Positions 33,317-40,785 of a DNA stretch of 64,000 bases are shown here, one piece after another (the first letter of the stretch is position 1; each line of letters starts with the position of its first letter). Below the pieces are notes generated by a model, which searched no databases, was not told the DNA's origin, and saw only the letters and a program-made list of their open reading frames with translations. This stretch comes from Actinomycetes bacterium (GTDB taxonomy: Bacteria; Actinomycetota; Coriobacteriia; Coriobacteriales; Eggerthellaceae), in assembly GCA_023460315.1 (NCBI GenBank), contig JAEWQO010000078.1, forward strand, positions 48,743 to 112,742. Reading direction: 5' to 3'. The translations under genes were made by a program, and so were the position numbers.

Positions 33317-33949
33317 ATGGTCGAACAGGAGGACAATGCTGAGTGGGCGGCAGGTTCCAATGCCGACGAGAGGAAAGACGAGGGGTCTGAAACGCCTGAA
33401 AAAAAGCGCCACCAACGGGGTTTGGTGACGGCGGGTGTGATTGTTGCAGTGTTGGTGGTCGCCGGAGTGGGGGCGTGGGTGTGGCACGATCAGCCGAGCT
33501 TTTGCAATGCTGTGTGTCATAGTCCCATGGACTCCTATGTGGAAAGTTATTCGACGGACGATCCCGGCTTGGGAATCAAGGCCCATGCCGATGCAGGCGA
33601 GAACTGCCTGAGTTGCCATGAGGCAAAGCTGACAACCCAGGTTTCCGAAGTGATGGCTTGGGTGTCTGACGATTACCCCCTGGACGAGACGGGAACAAAG
33701 CTTGCCACGGGCGAAGAAATTGCCACGCAGGAGTTCTGCGCTCGCAGCGGGTGCCACTCCATGCAGGACATCGTTGACAGCACCTGGGGATTTGAGGGCA
33801 ACGATGCGAAATACAATCCCCATTCCAGCCATCAGGACAATGAGCTTGAATGCGGCGATTGCCATAAAGTTCACGAAAAGAGCCAACTGTATTGCGCCAA
33901 GTGCCATGATCTGAACGTGCCTGAAGGGTGGGAGGCAACGAGTGAATAG
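33317..33949 (+). CDS. NrfH/NapC-like membrane multiheme cytochrome c
   Basis: A 210-residue protein with a cytoplasmic acidic N-terminus, one membrane anchor (about residues 36-57) and an exported heme domain. Five candidate heme sites follow: CNAVCH (63-68, CX3CH), CLSCH (97-101), CARSGCH (141-147, CX4CH), CGDCH (179-183) and CAKCH (193-197). It should carry electrons from menaquinol to the flavoprotein encoded next, whose gene overlaps its end by eight bases. ATG 33317 has GGAGGAGG upstream. Such cytochrome-flavoprotein pairs are typical anaerobic respiratory modules of Eggerthellaceae. The first and third heme sites are non-canonical and may need dedicated maturation or may not carry heme. 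Confidence 0.9.
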   Translation: MVEQEDNAEWAAGSNADERKDEGSETPEKKRHQRGLVTAGVIVAVLVVAGVGAWVWHDQPSFCNAVCHSPMDSYVESYSTDDPGLGIKAHADAGENCLSCHEAKLTTQVSEVMAWVSDDYPLDETGTKLATGEEIATQEFCARSGCHSMQDIVDSTWGFEGNDAKYNPHSSHQDNELECGDCHKVHEKSQLYCAKCHDLNVPEGWEATSE

Positions 33950-35687
33950 TCAATCTCATGCAATCGATTCCGAAAACAGGGAGGGCATGTCGCGTCGTTC
34001 CTTTTTCAAGGCTGCGGGGCTCACTGCCGTCAGTGCGGCAGCGGCTGGCGCGCTGACGGGGTGCGGCGATGGATACGTCAATGCGGCAGAACTGAAAGAT
34101 GCCACCACGCAAAAGCCAGGAGTTCCCACCTGGTTGGGAGAGGCTCCCGAAATTGCCGAGTCCGCCATCACGGAGACCGTTGACGTTGACGTTGTGGTGG
34201 TGGGATGCCGCACGGGCGGCTTGCCTGCGATGATAGCAGCGGCGGAGCAGGGGGCGAATGTCCTGGGAATTGAGCAGATGAGCGCCATAGCTGCACCGCG
34301 CGAGGATGTGGGAGCCATCAACTCGAAGCTTCAGCTGGAATCGTTCGAGGAATATCCCCAATTTGAAATTGACAAGATGGAGGCGATGGAGGACATCGTC
34401 CGCTATGCGAACGGGTTCGTGAACTACGACCTGATAAAGCTGTGGGCGAACGAATCGGGTGCGATGATCGACTGGCTGTCCGACATCATTGCGCGCAACG
34501 GCGAGTTCACCATGCGTTTTGAGGGTTCCATAGGAACGAGCGGGCAGGGTGCTCGCGATCGCGTCTGGGCAACGGGCCATAGCCCGCAGAAGCTCACCGA
34601 TAACAAAGATGTCACCTTTGGGACGACGCTGCGCGATTACGCGGAAGAGCTTGGCGCGATGTTTCGGTATGACACCATGTTTGTGAAATGCGAACAGGAT
34701 GAGTCCGGCCGCGTGACAGGCGTTGTCTGCCAGGATGGCAACGACAAGCATTATCTGCGTGTCAACGCGTCTCGGGGCGTCATTCTTGCAACCGGCGGCT
34801 ATGTTGCCAACACCGAGATGGTGGAAGCCCGACAGGCTTGGAACAACCGGTTGAAGATCAACGTTCCAGTTGGCGGATCATGCACGGGGGATGGCATCAA
34901 AGCTGCTCTGTGGTGTGGTGCGACCATCGATCCGGTGGGCGCTGCAGTCTCCTTTAACCGCGCCTGTTGCAAGCCTGACGAGGTTGCTGGATCGGACCTG
35001 GTGGGCAAGTGGTTCTGGTTCGGAGAACAGCCTTTTCTGAAGGTCAATCTCAACGGCAAGCGCTTTTGCAACGAGTCAGGCCCCTATGACTATATGCTTC
35101 ATTCCGCTTTCATGCAGCCTTATCATACCTATGTTGACATATGGGACTCCGATTATGTCGAACAGGTCAAGCAGATCGATGAAGTCGGTTGCTGCCGCCT
35201 GTATCCCTTTGACAACGGAGCACCGTCCAATATGCCTATCACGAAAATGGCCGGCGACTTCCAGACGCTTATCGAGGCGGGATATATCCAGCAGGCTGAC
35301 ACGATGGACGAGTTGGCAGAGAAGCTGAACCTTCCTGTCGAATCCACGGTGGAAACGTGGACGCGGTACAACGGCTTCGCGGATGCCGGAAAAGATGAGG
35401 ACTACAACAAGGAGCCTTATCGCATCACGAAGCTCGACCATCCTCCCTATTATGGAGTGCGGACGGGCGCGTGGTTCCTCGCCACCATCGACGGATGTCC
35501 GGTCAATACGGACATGCACCCAGTCAATGAGGCTGGCGAGCAGATTGAGGGCCTGTATATGGTCGGTAACGATTCCGGTGGATTCTTCAGCGTGAGCTAC
35601 CCTAACCTTTTCACCGGTTTGGCTGCAGGTCGGACGATGACCTTCGGTCGCCGGGCCGGAACGTTGGCCGCAAAGGAGCAAGCATAG
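33942..35687 (+). CDS. Tat-exported FAD-dependent reductase (fumarate reductase flavoprotein family)
   Basis: A 581-residue flavoprotein. A twin-arginine signal (SRRSFFK, about residues 17-23) ends in LTGC, so it may be a Tat lipoprotein. The FAD-binding fold begins DVVVVGCRTGGLPA with IEQ at the second strand; GVILATGGYVANTE and, near the end, LYMVGNDSGGF...SYPNLFTGLAAGRTM close the FAD domain. It belongs to the FrdA/UrdA group that reduces C=C bonds of organic acids outside the cell, fed by the overlapping cytochrome gene. GTG 33942 has GGAGGC six bases upstream. The electron acceptor cannot be named; the usual fumarate site arginines are not obvious. Confidence 0.88.
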   Translation: MNSQSHAIDSENREGMSRRSFFKAAGLTAVSAAAAGALTGCGDGYVNAAELKDATTQKPGVPTWLGEAPEIAESAITETVDVDVVVVGCRTGGLPAMIAAAEQGANVLGIEQMSAIAAPREDVGAINSKLQLESFEEYPQFEIDKMEAMEDIVRYANGFVNYDLIKLWANESGAMIDWLSDIIARNGEFTMRFEGSIGTSGQGARDRVWATGHSPQKLTDNKDVTFGTTLRDYAEELGAMFRYDTMFVKCEQDESGRVTGVVCQDGNDKHYLRVNASRGVILATGGYVANTEMVEARQAWNNRLKINVPVGGSCTGDGIKAALWCGATIDPVGAAVSFNRACCKPDEVAGSDLVGKWFWFGEQPFLKVNLNGKRFCNESGPYDYMLHSAFMQPYHTYVDIWDSDYVEQVKQIDEVGCCRLYPFDNGAPSNMPITKMAGDFQTLIEAGYIQQADTMDELAEKLNLPVESTVETWTRYNGFADAGKDEDYNKEPYRITKLDHPPYYGVRTGAWFLATIDGCPVNTDMHPVNEAGEQIEGLYMVGNDSGGFFSVSYPNLFTGLAAGRTMTFGRRAGTLAAKEQA

Positions 35688-35700
35688 CTCTGATGCGGGC

Positions 35701-35741
35701 GGGGATGCCCGGGCGGATTCCTTTCCGCCTGGGACATTCCC
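35701..35741 (+). terminator. Hairpin after reductase gene
   Basis: GGGATGCCCGGGCGG pairs with CCGCCTGGGACATTCCC, with one G-U pair and one bulged base, around ATTCCTTT. It starts 14 bases after the stop. Confidence 0.5.
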
Positions 35742-35757
35742 ACCTTCGTGCGCATGC

Positions 35758-35763
35758 TACAAT
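35758..35763 (+). promoter_or_regulatory. -10 box directly before LuxR gene (possible leaderless mRNA)
   Basis: TACAAT ends seven bases before the ATG at 35770, so transcription would begin at or next to the start codon. No Shine-Dalgarno-like sequence precedes the ATG, and the -35 region is weak. Confidence 0.4.
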
Positions 35764-35769
35764 CTCCTC

Positions 35770-37224
35770 ATGAAGGATAGGTCTGAGCACAAGCTTACGC
35801 ACGCTTTGTGGCGCACCGGCGCGGCGCTTTCTTTCGTGCTGGTCACCACGACGCTTATGAACGTTGCGGTGTTTCCACGCTTCGATGCGGTTTTCACCTA
35901 TGCGCGCGACCTGTCGGTGATGGCTAATTCCGTGACTCTTATCGCAATTGGCCTTGCTGCGACGTTCCGCCCGTCTCTTCTTCCTGCGAAGTACCTGAAT
36001 GCCGCGTGCGTGGTGCTTCTCGCCCTGGGATCGGCGCTGCTTCCTTTCGGCCTGTATGAAGGGAATGCCCTTGCGCTCACCATCGCGTCGAGCCTGCTTG
36101 CAGTGGGTCGCGGCTGGCTGACCGTCGTCGTGGGCGTTGCCGCCTCTCGCCTCACTTTGCGTCAGGCAAGCATCGCCGTGGCGGTTGCGTTTGTGGTGCA
36201 GTACGCAGCTGCGGCGGTGGTATGGGTCATTCCGGTGGCGGCGGGCACGGCCTTGTTCCTCCTTCTGCCTTTTCTCTCCTTTACTCTTGTGCGAAAACAG
36301 GCTTGCCCAATTCTTGACGAGACGCAGCATGGCGAGGCACCGGCCGATTTTTCGGTGACGCAGCCCTCGTCGTTTCTTCCTTTGGCGAGTCAGCTGTTTG
36401 TGTGTCTGTTCCTTTTTCGCGTTGCGTTCGGCTACTCGCTGCGGTTTGGGGAAGTGGGAGGCGTGCCTCTTTCCGATGCCCTGGGAATTCTTCCTGTGGC
36501 CTTTGTTGCCTTCTACGTCCTGCTGGCCCGAAAGCCGCTTCCGGCCGACGTTCTCGCGCAGGTTTCCGTGCTGTTCATCGTGGCGGGATTCCTCATCGCA
36601 TCGTCTGGAGCTTCGTATGCGGCGCTCGGCAGCGTGACCTTGCTTTCTGCCGGCAATGCGGTGTTCGATATGGTGGCTTGGCTTGTGCTCATTGCCGTTG
36701 CCGGTCGCAACACCTTTGGGGCGGTGGCAACGTTTGCGTGGGGAAGAGGTTTGTCTGGCCTTGGAACGGTGGTTGGCGCAGGGTTGGGAGTGTGGTCGAA
36801 CGACCTGTTCGGCTTTGATGACGTTGCGGTTTCCCTTCTTGCGGGAGCAATCATTCTTGTGTTCGTGGGGTATGCTCTTCTCGGATTGAAGAACTTCAGT
36901 TTCTCTGCGACCATTGAGGGGGTGACTCAGGTCGAGGAGACGGTTGCCCAAAGCCCCGAACAGGAATTTGAAGAGCGTTGCGCGTCCATTGCGGCCGAAA
37001 ACGGCCTCAGCCCGCGCGAGCTTGAGGTGTTCATGATGCTTGCCCGAGGCCGTGACCGATCCTATATCCAAGAACAGCTCGTCGTTTCTCGCAACACCGT
37101 GAAAGCCCATGTGAAGCATGTGTACGCGAAGCTTGGAATACACGCACATCAGGATCTGATCGATCTGGTGGAGGGGAATTCCCGTCCCGTCAGTCCCTCG
37201 CGTGCCGGAGGGTTGGCGGACTAA
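35770..37224 (+). CDS. LuxR-family regulator with multi-span membrane domain
   Basis: A 484-residue protein with about 12 hydrophobic spans in residues 15-390, then a linker and a LuxR-type HTH (about residues 413-475: LSPRELEVFMMLARGRDRSYI, VSRNTVKAHVKHVYAKLGI). The membrane part has no enzymatic motif and probably senses a small molecule or a membrane state, with DNA binding tethered to the membrane. This architecture is strongly expanded in Eggerthellaceae, usually next to exported reductase genes, as here. The likely target is the cytochrome-reductase operon just upstream. Homologous architecture is seen at 47979. Confidence 0.92.
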   Translation: MKDRSEHKLTHALWRTGAALSFVLVTTTLMNVAVFPRFDAVFTYARDLSVMANSVTLIAIGLAATFRPSLLPAKYLNAACVVLLALGSALLPFGLYEGNALALTIASSLLAVGRGWLTVVVGVAASRLTLRQASIAVAVAFVVQYAAAAVVWVIPVAAGTALFLLLPFLSFTLVRKQACPILDETQHGEAPADFSVTQPSSFLPLASQLFVCLFLFRVAFGYSLRFGEVGGVPLSDALGILPVAFVAFYVLLARKPLPADVLAQVSVLFIVAGFLIASSGASYAALGSVTLLSAGNAVFDMVAWLVLIAVAGRNTFGAVATFAWGRGLSGLGTVVGAGLGVWSNDLFGFDDVAVSLLAGAIILVFVGYALLGLKNFSFSATIEGVTQVEETVAQSPEQEFEERCASIAAENGLSPRELEVFMMLARGRDRSYIQEQLVVSRNTVKAHVKHVYAKLGIHAHQDLIDLVEGNSRPVSPSRAGGLAD

Positions 37225-37427
37225 GAAGGGAGATGGTCTGCTGCCGATGCCCGTCGGCGGCTGGGCAGACGGTTTGTGGTTGAGGGGTTGGGCGAATCTG
37301 ACGGGGTGGTTTCCGGCTCGCGGCGAGTGTGTCATCCTTGCTGGGATTTTCTGTGCATCTTTGCGGATACAATTATGAGTATTGTAGAATATCCTCCTAT
37401 AACGATGAAAAGGGGACGATCGCTCTC

Positions 37428-39035
37428 ATGCCGGAAGGTCAGCAGTCCTATTTCGAACAGTTGCTCACTTTGTTCCACCAAAATTTCAAGGGTGGCCTGA
37501 GCCGTGAACTCATGGACGAGATCGATAAGGCAGAAGCACTCCGGGGAAAGACGGTCGCGGAATTGGGGAATTGCCGACTCCTTGAGAGCACTTCGTTCAC
37601 CCTGCAGGAGGAAACGGAGCTGAGGAGGGCTCGCCGAGGCGTCGAAAAGCTGCCAAGCGGCCTTTTCAAATCGAAGTTCGAATACGCTGAGCTTGAGAGC
37701 GTGTGGTATTACAAGCCAAAGACCATGGAATTGTCTGAAGAGTGTGCCAAGGCCGTCATTCGACATCCAAAGGTCGCTTGGCGAAAGCCCCTTTCGCTCG
37801 ATAAGCTTGAACTGCTGTTTCCCGGATGCCTTCTCGTGGATGTCCGCAGGCTCAAGAAGGGGAACCTCGGCGGCCTGTTCATCTATCCCTCATATGACGA
37901 AGACGTGGGCTGTCCTGTGCTGTGCTATGTGGGCTTGAATAAGGTTGAGGGCAAGTTTCCCTGCCGCTCGATGCTCTTTTTGGGGAAGCGGACGTTTCGT
38001 GCGGCGCGAAAATTCTCGATCAACCTATACGATGAGCGACCAAATGGCCTCTATGCGAGCCTGACCAACTATAACTTCGCTCCAACAGCGGTTGACCAAC
38101 AAAGGGAAAGGAACAATTTCATTTCGATCGGCACTTGGGCGGATCGCATCTCCGCTTTGGTTTGCGATGGAACGCTGGTGCCAGTTCGGATGCCCCGTCT
38201 TGCAGGACGCGATCATTATCGCCTGGTCACCGCAGAAGAGGCACGGCTGCTTGAACCTGAAAAGGGCGATGAGCATGAGGTTCCCGCTCCGTCGAGGAGC
38301 ACGGGGCGGTTTGGCGGATCTCCGGTTGCCGATACCTTTGCTGTAGAACGGCAAGCCTCTCAAGAGCCGGAGTCGCTCGAATCGACTCAAGCCGATCTGA
38401 AGGCGCTCAGGGCGGCTCACGAAGCTCTGCTCATTGAGGCGGAGGAATACCGAGCTGATGCCGAGAAACAGTTTGCGAAGTTCGCGCGCCTTCTGCAAGA
38501 GGCGGAATTCCGATCATCCTCCTTGGCAAAGTCCAACGCCGCTTTGGAGCGAAGGGCCTCCTTGATTGACGTGCTTGAATTCCCGACAACGCCGGCCGAA
38601 TCCTTGCGGCTTGCGAAGCGGGCATATCCCGACAAACTCTATGTTCATGCAAATGCTGAAAAGAGCGCTGAGGAGTACGTCAAAGGGGATGCGGGGGAAA
38701 CATGGGATATCCTCCGTTGCATGGCGACGGTGCTCTATCGGCTGGTATTTTCTGATGAGTCTGTCAATGTCGAGGCGGAGTTCAAGGCTGAGACAAACTT
38801 GAGCGTGGCGCTGGGTGAAGGTCCGGCCACCACCAAGAACAACGAGTTGGCCAGACTGCGCCGCATTGAGTACCAAGGGCATCTGGTTGATATATCCGCC
38901 CACGTCAAGGGACGTACAAGGAGGGCAGGAGGTCGTTTGAGCGTGCACTATTACGCCGATCACGAGAACCGTTTGATCGTCGTCGGACATTGTGGTTCCC
39001 ATTTGCCCACTGCCGCATACGCTTCTCGCACGTGA
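37428..39035 (+). CDS. Uncharacterised protein with coiled coil and possible RelE-like C-terminal domain
   Basis: A 535-residue soluble protein that I do not recognise. Residues 1-270 are mixed alpha/beta without a clear motif, residues about 300-385 are charged and likely coiled coil, and the last 60 residues (RLRRIEYQGHLVDISAHVKG, then RLSVHYYADHENRLIVVGHCGSHLP) resemble the strand order of RelE/HigB-like domains seen at the ends of some uncharacterised proteins. ATG 37428 was chosen over upstream in-frame starts because AGGGGA precedes it, with a rather long gap. A -10-like TACAAT lies at 37368-37373. Two small HTH genes follow, so it may belong to a defence or toxin-antitoxin-like locus, but this is speculative. 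Confidence 0.7.
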   Translation: MPEGQQSYFEQLLTLFHQNFKGGLSRELMDEIDKAEALRGKTVAELGNCRLLESTSFTLQEETELRRARRGVEKLPSGLFKSKFEYAELESVWYYKPKTMELSEECAKAVIRHPKVAWRKPLSLDKLELLFPGCLLVDVRRLKKGNLGGLFIYPSYDEDVGCPVLCYVGLNKVEGKFPCRSMLFLGKRTFRAARKFSINLYDERPNGLYASLTNYNFAPTAVDQQRERNNFISIGTWADRISALVCDGTLVPVRMPRLAGRDHYRLVTAEEARLLEPEKGDEHEVPAPSRSTGRFGGSPVADTFAVERQASQEPESLESTQADLKALRAAHEALLIEAEEYRADAEKQFAKFARLLQEAEFRSSSLAKSNAALERRASLIDVLEFPTTPAESLRLAKRAYPDKLYVHANAEKSAEEYVKGDAGETWDILRCMATVLYRLVFSDESVNVEAEFKAETNLSVALGEGPATTKNNELARLRRIEYQGHLVDISAHVKGRTRRAGGRLSVHYYADHENRLIVVGHCGSHLPTAAYASRT

Positions 39036-39067
39036 TGGGCGGCAAAGAACAAGGAAGGGCGGCCGAC

Positions 39068-39151
39068 ATGGTTCTGGAATGTTTATGCAAGGGGCGAAAG
39101 GAGGCTATCGATCAGGCGATGAAGGAGCTTGGCAAGATTCTCAATCCTTAA
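39068..39151 (+). CDS. Possible small protein of 27 residues
   Basis: An ATG with AAGGAAGGG nine bases upstream opens 27 codons encoding MVLECLCKGRKEAIDQAMKE and a short tail. The frame also extends to an ATG at 39035 that overlaps the stop of the preceding gene (TGATG), giving 38 residues. The stop overlaps the end of the convergent HTH gene by 11 bases. Position and ribosome-binding site support translation; there is no recognisable family. Confidence 0.3.
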   Translation: MVLECLCKGRKEAIDQAMKELGKILNP

Positions 39152-39371
39152 AAAGGTCTTCGATTTTCACGCCCAATCCGTTCGCAATACGAACCAGGGT
39201 CACGAATTGTGGATTGGCTTGCCCTGACTCAATGAGGTTCAAGGTGGGGCGATGCATCTCGACCATCATTGCGAGTTGGCTCTGCGACAACCCCTTTGAT
39301 GCACGGAGAAGTGACACTCTCATGCCGAGGCGTCGCTTCTCATCGTCGTAGTCGTTATTGTGTCGAACCAT
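39141..39371 (-). CDS. Small XRE-family HTH regulator
   Basis: A 76-residue Cro/C1-type DNA-binding protein: RVSLLRASKGLSQSQLAMMV, then HRPTLNLIESGQANPQFVTL, and a family-typical end IANGLGVKIEDLFKD. It is about the size of HipB-like or phage-type repressors. It converges on the unknown 535-residue protein and is divergent from the second small HTH gene. An inverted repeat TGTATC-N10-GATACA starting at its ATG suggests autoregulation. Confidence 0.88.
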   Translation of the reverse strand: MVRHNNDYDDEKRRLGMRVSLLRASKGLSQSQLAMMVEMHRPTLNLIESGQANPQFVTLVRIANGLGVKIEDLFKD

Positions 39372-39392
39372 GTATCAAGCGTATGCGATACA
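39371..39392. promoter_or_regulatory. Inverted repeat at XRE gene start
   Basis: TGTATC (39371-39376), ten bases, GATACA (39387-39392) overlaps the first base of the XRE start codon in the divergent region. It is a plausible repressor operator. Confidence 0.35.
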
Positions 39393-39475
39393 ATCAACTA
39401 TACTGTACGTTTTAACGAACAATTTATAGATAAAGGCCAGTTGGCTAAAACTTTCGAACGGAATTCGGAATAGCG

Positions 39476-39766
39476 ATGCCCATATGTGTGAAACTGAACA
39501 AGCTTATGAGCGATCACGGAATCGCCGTGAACGTGACGGCCGAAAAGGTGGGAATCACCAACGTCAACATTTCCCGAATCAAGACTGGCCATATCAAGGC
39601 GTTCCGGCTTTCGACCCTGGACAAGCTGATTGAGGCATTTGAGGAGATGGGGATTGAGAACTGCAACGTCAACGACATCATTGAGTACGTGCCTTTGAGC
39701 GATCTCACCAAAGATCATGTCGTCTGCTATCCAGACGTGCGGGACGACCCCAAAGCTGATTGCTGA
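39476..39766 (+). CDS. Small Cro/C1-type HTH protein (HTH_26-like)
   Basis: A 96-residue protein with an HTH of the YozG/Cro type (KLNKLMSDHGIAVNVTAEKV, ITNVNISRIKTG, LSTLDKLIEAF) and a C-terminal tail of about 25 residues. It is divergent from the XRE gene at 39141. The expected second HTH helix is recognisable, so DNA binding is likely; the targets are unknown. Confidence 0.72.
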   Translation: MPICVKLNKLMSDHGIAVNVTAEKVGITNVNISRIKTGHIKAFRLSTLDKLIEAFEEMGIENCNVNDIIEYVPLSDLTKDHVVCYPDVRDDPKADC

Positions 39767-39893
39767 AGGAACGGGGCCACGCAATCATCATTTTTCGTCG
39801 ATCCAATGAACGTCCCTCTCTGGTTTGACGGAGCATGTGTGTGATATGAGCCTTTCGGGATGATGGAGATGGTCCAGGGCTTCATGCTGAGCA

Positions 39894-39926
39894 AAGAAGG
39901 GCCGTCCCTCGGGGACGGCCCTTCTT
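39894..39926. terminator. Perfect 15-bp hairpin
   Basis: AAGAAGGGCCGTCCC-TCG-GGGACGGCCCTTCTT: a 15-bp perfect stem with a three-base loop, between the HTH gene and the convergent rubrerythrin gene; T-rich on both exits. Confidence 0.75.
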
Positions 39927-39952
39927 CAGAGGGCATGATTGAACTTGATTGA

Positions 39953-40561
39953 CTAGAACGTCTTGAAGGTTGCTTTCGGGCAAAAGCAGATGGGGCATTT
40001 TTCGAAGTCGTCGCCCTTGTGGATATACCCGCAGATCGGGCAGAGGTAGAACGTATCATCGTCTGCTGCGTCGAGGTCGTTGTAGGCTGCCAAATAACGT
40101 TCCGCATGCACGGATTCGGCAAGCTTGGCACGCGTGAACACCTGGACGGCCTTGTGGTTGCCTTCTTCCTGGGCCTTCTTGATGAAGGAGGGATACATGT
40201 CAGAGGTCTCGTAGATTTCGCCGGTGGCGCCAGAAATGAGATTCAGGTCGGTTGCCTCGCCCGAGCAGTCGGGGGCCGCAGGCTTCTCATAGGTGGGATC
40301 TTCTGCGGAAACCAGGCCATATTCCAAACCGATGTGAATCTGCTCTGCAGCGGAGGTCGCCTCAAACAGGCGAGAAATCTGATCGTAGCCCTGTTCTTTT
40401 GCCGCTTTGGCAAATGCTGCGTACTTGGCGGAAGCGCCGGTTTCGCCCATGATGGCGGACTTGAGGTTCTCAAGTGTGGTGCCGACCGCTGTCTTGCTGT
40501 CGGAGACGACGTTGAAGTTGGTGGAATTTTCTACGCTGGGGACCTGGGAACGTGCTTTCAT
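39953..40561 (-). CDS. rbr: Rubrerythrin
   Basis: A 202-residue oxygen-stress protein that reduces hydrogen peroxide in anaerobes. The N-terminal four-helix domain carries the diiron ligands (GETGASAKYAAFAK, EQIHIG, AESVHAERYL), and the C-terminal rubredoxin domain has CPICG near residue 173 and CPICF near 188 for the single iron. ATG 40561 has AAGGAG eight bases upstream. It is monocistronic. A 25-bp perfect palindrome lies just downstream of its promoter, suggesting PerR/Fur-type repression. Confidence 0.95.
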   Translation of the reverse strand: MKARSQVPSVENSTNFNVVSDSKTAVGTTLENLKSAIMGETGASAKYAAFAKAAKEQGYDQISRLFEATSAAEQIHIGLEYGLVSAEDPTYEKPAAPDCSGEATDLNLISGATGEIYETSDMYPSFIKKAQEEGNHKAVQVFTRAKLAESVHAERYLAAYNDLDAADDDTFYLCPICGYIHKGDDFEKCPICFCPKATFKTF

Positions 40562-40602
40562 GGGTATAACTCCTTCTCGTCTGGTCAAACTCTCTCGCTC
40601 TT

Positions 40603-40657
40603 CTTAATGAGAACCAATCTCATTAAGTATAATAACGTGCGGGAAAAGAGAGTGCAA
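40603..40657 (-). promoter_or_regulatory. Rubrerythrin promoter with palindromic operator
   Basis: On the minus strand TTGCAC (complement of 40652-40657), 17 bases, TATTAT (complement of 40629-40634). Immediately downstream lies CTTAATGAGA-ACCAA-TCTCATTAAG on the plus strand (40603-40627), two perfect 10-base arms covering the expected transcription start. It resembles Fur/PerR-type boxes, but no regulator gene is in the window. Confidence 0.65.
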
Positions 40658-40716
40658 GAGGGTAATCTATACGGTTCCCCGATTCTCATAACTTTCACAT
40701 CGCCTCGAGCGAGGCA

Positions 40717-40751
40717 GAGGCCCCCTTCCTGCGATCAGGACAGAGGGCCTC
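40717..40751 (-). terminator. Terminator of MacB-like gene
   Basis: GAGGCCC (40717-40723) pairs with GGGCCTC (40745-40751), with inner CCTG/CAGG pairing, 35 bases after the stop of the 1034-residue ABC protein. Confidence 0.5.
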
Positions 40752-40785
40752 ATGGGGCGGGGAAAGCGGAAAGTCCTTGGCTTTT

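Noticed and set aside
35611..37335. 574-residue open frame on the minus strand opposite the LuxR gene
   Set aside because: Antisense to a membrane protein gene; its very basic, low-complexity product is the expected mirror of hydrophobic codons.
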